DNA from: Pseudoxanthomonas sp.
GTDB lineage: Bacteria; Pseudomonadota; Gammaproteobacteria; Xanthomonadales; Xanthomonadaceae
NCBI RefSeq assembly: GCF_027498035.1
Contig: NZ_CP114978.1
Span: forward strand, 1,426,001-1,490,000
DNA: 64,000 nt
Direction of reading: 5' to 3'
The position numbers and the translations under genes are program-made. The notes beneath the pieces were generated by a model. The model saw only the letters and a program-made list of their open reading frames with translations, was not told where the DNA came from and did not search any database. Numbering within the stretch: position 1 is the first letter of the stretch; each line of letters begins with the position of its first letter. Of the stretch, positions 63,302 through 64,000 are shown in pieces.

Positions 63302-64000
63302 TCAGGTTGAAGGTCCGTCAGGCGGTTGTTTCGCGCGCAACAAGCTGACCGCGAACCCACCGACCACCAGGGCGCCGATGACCAGCAACGCCCAGAGCAG
63401 CAGTTTTTTCCAGTCGGGCTTCTCGGCCACCGGCTGCAGCGCGGCTTCACCCTGCAGGGGTTGCGCCGTCGCTGCGAGTTCGGCCAACGCGGGCTGCCAT
63501 TGCGCCCCACGGTCCTGGCGCAGGGCCGCGATCATCGGCTGCAGCGGCGCATCCGAACGCCGTGCATTGGCGCTGCCCGCGGCCAGCGCATACAGCGGCG
63601 TGCCCTGGGCCAGGAACACGATGACCTCGGGCCGGTAATCCAGGCGCAGCTGCGGCGCCGTGGCCGCCTTGCCCGCGCTCGGCAGCAGGCGCCAGTAACG
63701 ATCCCGCGTGGTCACCGACAGTCGCTGCGGCGCCGAGCGTTGCGCGGCGCCGCCCACCTGGTACGCCAACCATGGGCCTGCACGCTGCACCCACGGCGCG
63801 TCGGAGGCATCGCGACTCTGCACGATCCATTCGACCGCCTCGTTGCCGCCGGACACCACGTCCACCTGCGCCACCGGGAAGCGGCCTGGCGAAGTGAATT
63901 CGAAACCGCGCTCCAGCGCCTTGCCGTCCAGCAGCACCGACTGCCACGGCTGCGCCGCAACCGGCGCCGCGACTTCGGCCTGGACGCTTTGCAACACTGG
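63302..64000 (-). CDS. DUF3999-like membrane protein, C-terminal part
   Basis: Partial: the frame is open to the window edge, so only the last 232 residues or so are visible. WQSVLLDGKALERGFEFTSP, VEWIVQSRDASDAPW and DRYWRLLPSAGKAATAPQLR suggest the DUF3999 family of xanthomonads, proteins with a periplasmic beta-rich region and a single C-terminal transmembrane helix, seen here as WKKLLLWALLVIGALVVGGF. The function is unknown. The family call is from memory of the pattern. Confidence 0.65.
   Translation of the reverse strand, partial: PVLQSVQAEVAAPVAAQPWQSVLLDGKALERGFEFTSPGRFPVAQVDVVSGGNEAVEWIVQSRDASDAPWVQRAGPWLAYQVGGAAQRSAPQRLSVTTRDRYWRLLPSAGKAATAPQLRLDYRPEVIVFLAQGTPLYALAAGSANARRSDAPLQPMIAALRQDRGAQWQPALAELAATAQPLQGEAALQPVAEKPDWKKLLLWALLVIGALVVGGFAVSLLRAKQPPDGPST

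Overview
The window looks like a chromosomal segment from a gammaproteobacterium of the Lysobacteraceae (Xanthomonadaceae), in the Xanthomonas / Stenotrophomonas / Pseudoxanthomonas neighbourhood. The evidence is high GC with strong GC3 bias, the gene orders sucD-sucC-pilS-pilR-pilA-pilB-pilC-pilD and lptD-surA-pdxA-rsmA-apaG-apaH, a Pil-Chp cluster next to gshB-tonB, and many palindromic repeats with a 5' GTAG head, a REP type known from Stenotrophomonas and relatives. No tRNA, rRNA, CRISPR array, prophage or IS element was recognised.

Layout. 1-345: start of ubiH, running off the left edge. 399-7361 (minus): minor-pilin operon fimT-pilV-pilW-pilX-pilY1-pilE. 7643-9787 (plus): a membrane protein resembling the BtuM cobalamin transporter, a PduO-type cobalamin adenosyltransferase and a histone-deacetylase-fold hydrolase. 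9880-16857 (plus): outer-membrane biogenesis and housekeeping run lptD to apaH. 16862-22684 (minus): folA, thyA-lgt, two TPM-domain genes with lemA, a TerC-family gene, dgkA. 22871-31336: mixed housekeeping and signalling genes, including a GDSL-type lipoprotein, an isoaspartyl peptidase, a two-component system, small membrane proteins, mazG, cysQ, nudE and rsmE. 31425-43696 (minus): an EF-hand protein, then the Pil-Chp chemosensory cluster pilG-pilI-pilJ-chpA-chpB-chpC. 43888-45841 (plus): gshB and tonB. 45902-49101 (minus): tsaB and sucC-sucD; both tsaB and sucD carry an apparent single-base frameshift. 49285-58060 (plus): pilS-pilR, pilA with a sigma-54 promoter, pilB, pilC, pilD. 58156-62985 (minus): glycolytic genes pgk, a HAD phosphatase, pyk, fbaB. 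63302-64000: the C-terminal part of a DUF3999-like membrane protein.

How it fits together. Most of a type IVa pilus system is here: major pilin, minor pilins and tip adhesin PilY1, prepilin peptidase, extension ATPase, platform protein, the sensor and regulator controlling pilA, and the chemosensory array that controls twitching. The pilMNOPQ and pilTU genes are not in the window. The Pil-Chp cluster lacks a pilK methyltransferase, and its ChpB-like protein appears to lack catalytic methylesterase residues, which suggests an array working without reversible methylation.

The most unusual non-coding feature is the REP elements. At least four genes (cysQ, tonB, tsaB, pilR) terminate at a TAG that is part of a REP GTAG head, the 3' end of pdxA looks REP-derived, and pilA is bracketed by two related REP-terminator-REP modules. 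I found no convincing wholly new multi-gene system. The strongest leads are the apparently methylation-independent Pil-Chp array, the candidate cobalamin uptake/adenosylation/deacetylase operon, and the REP-stop-codon association.
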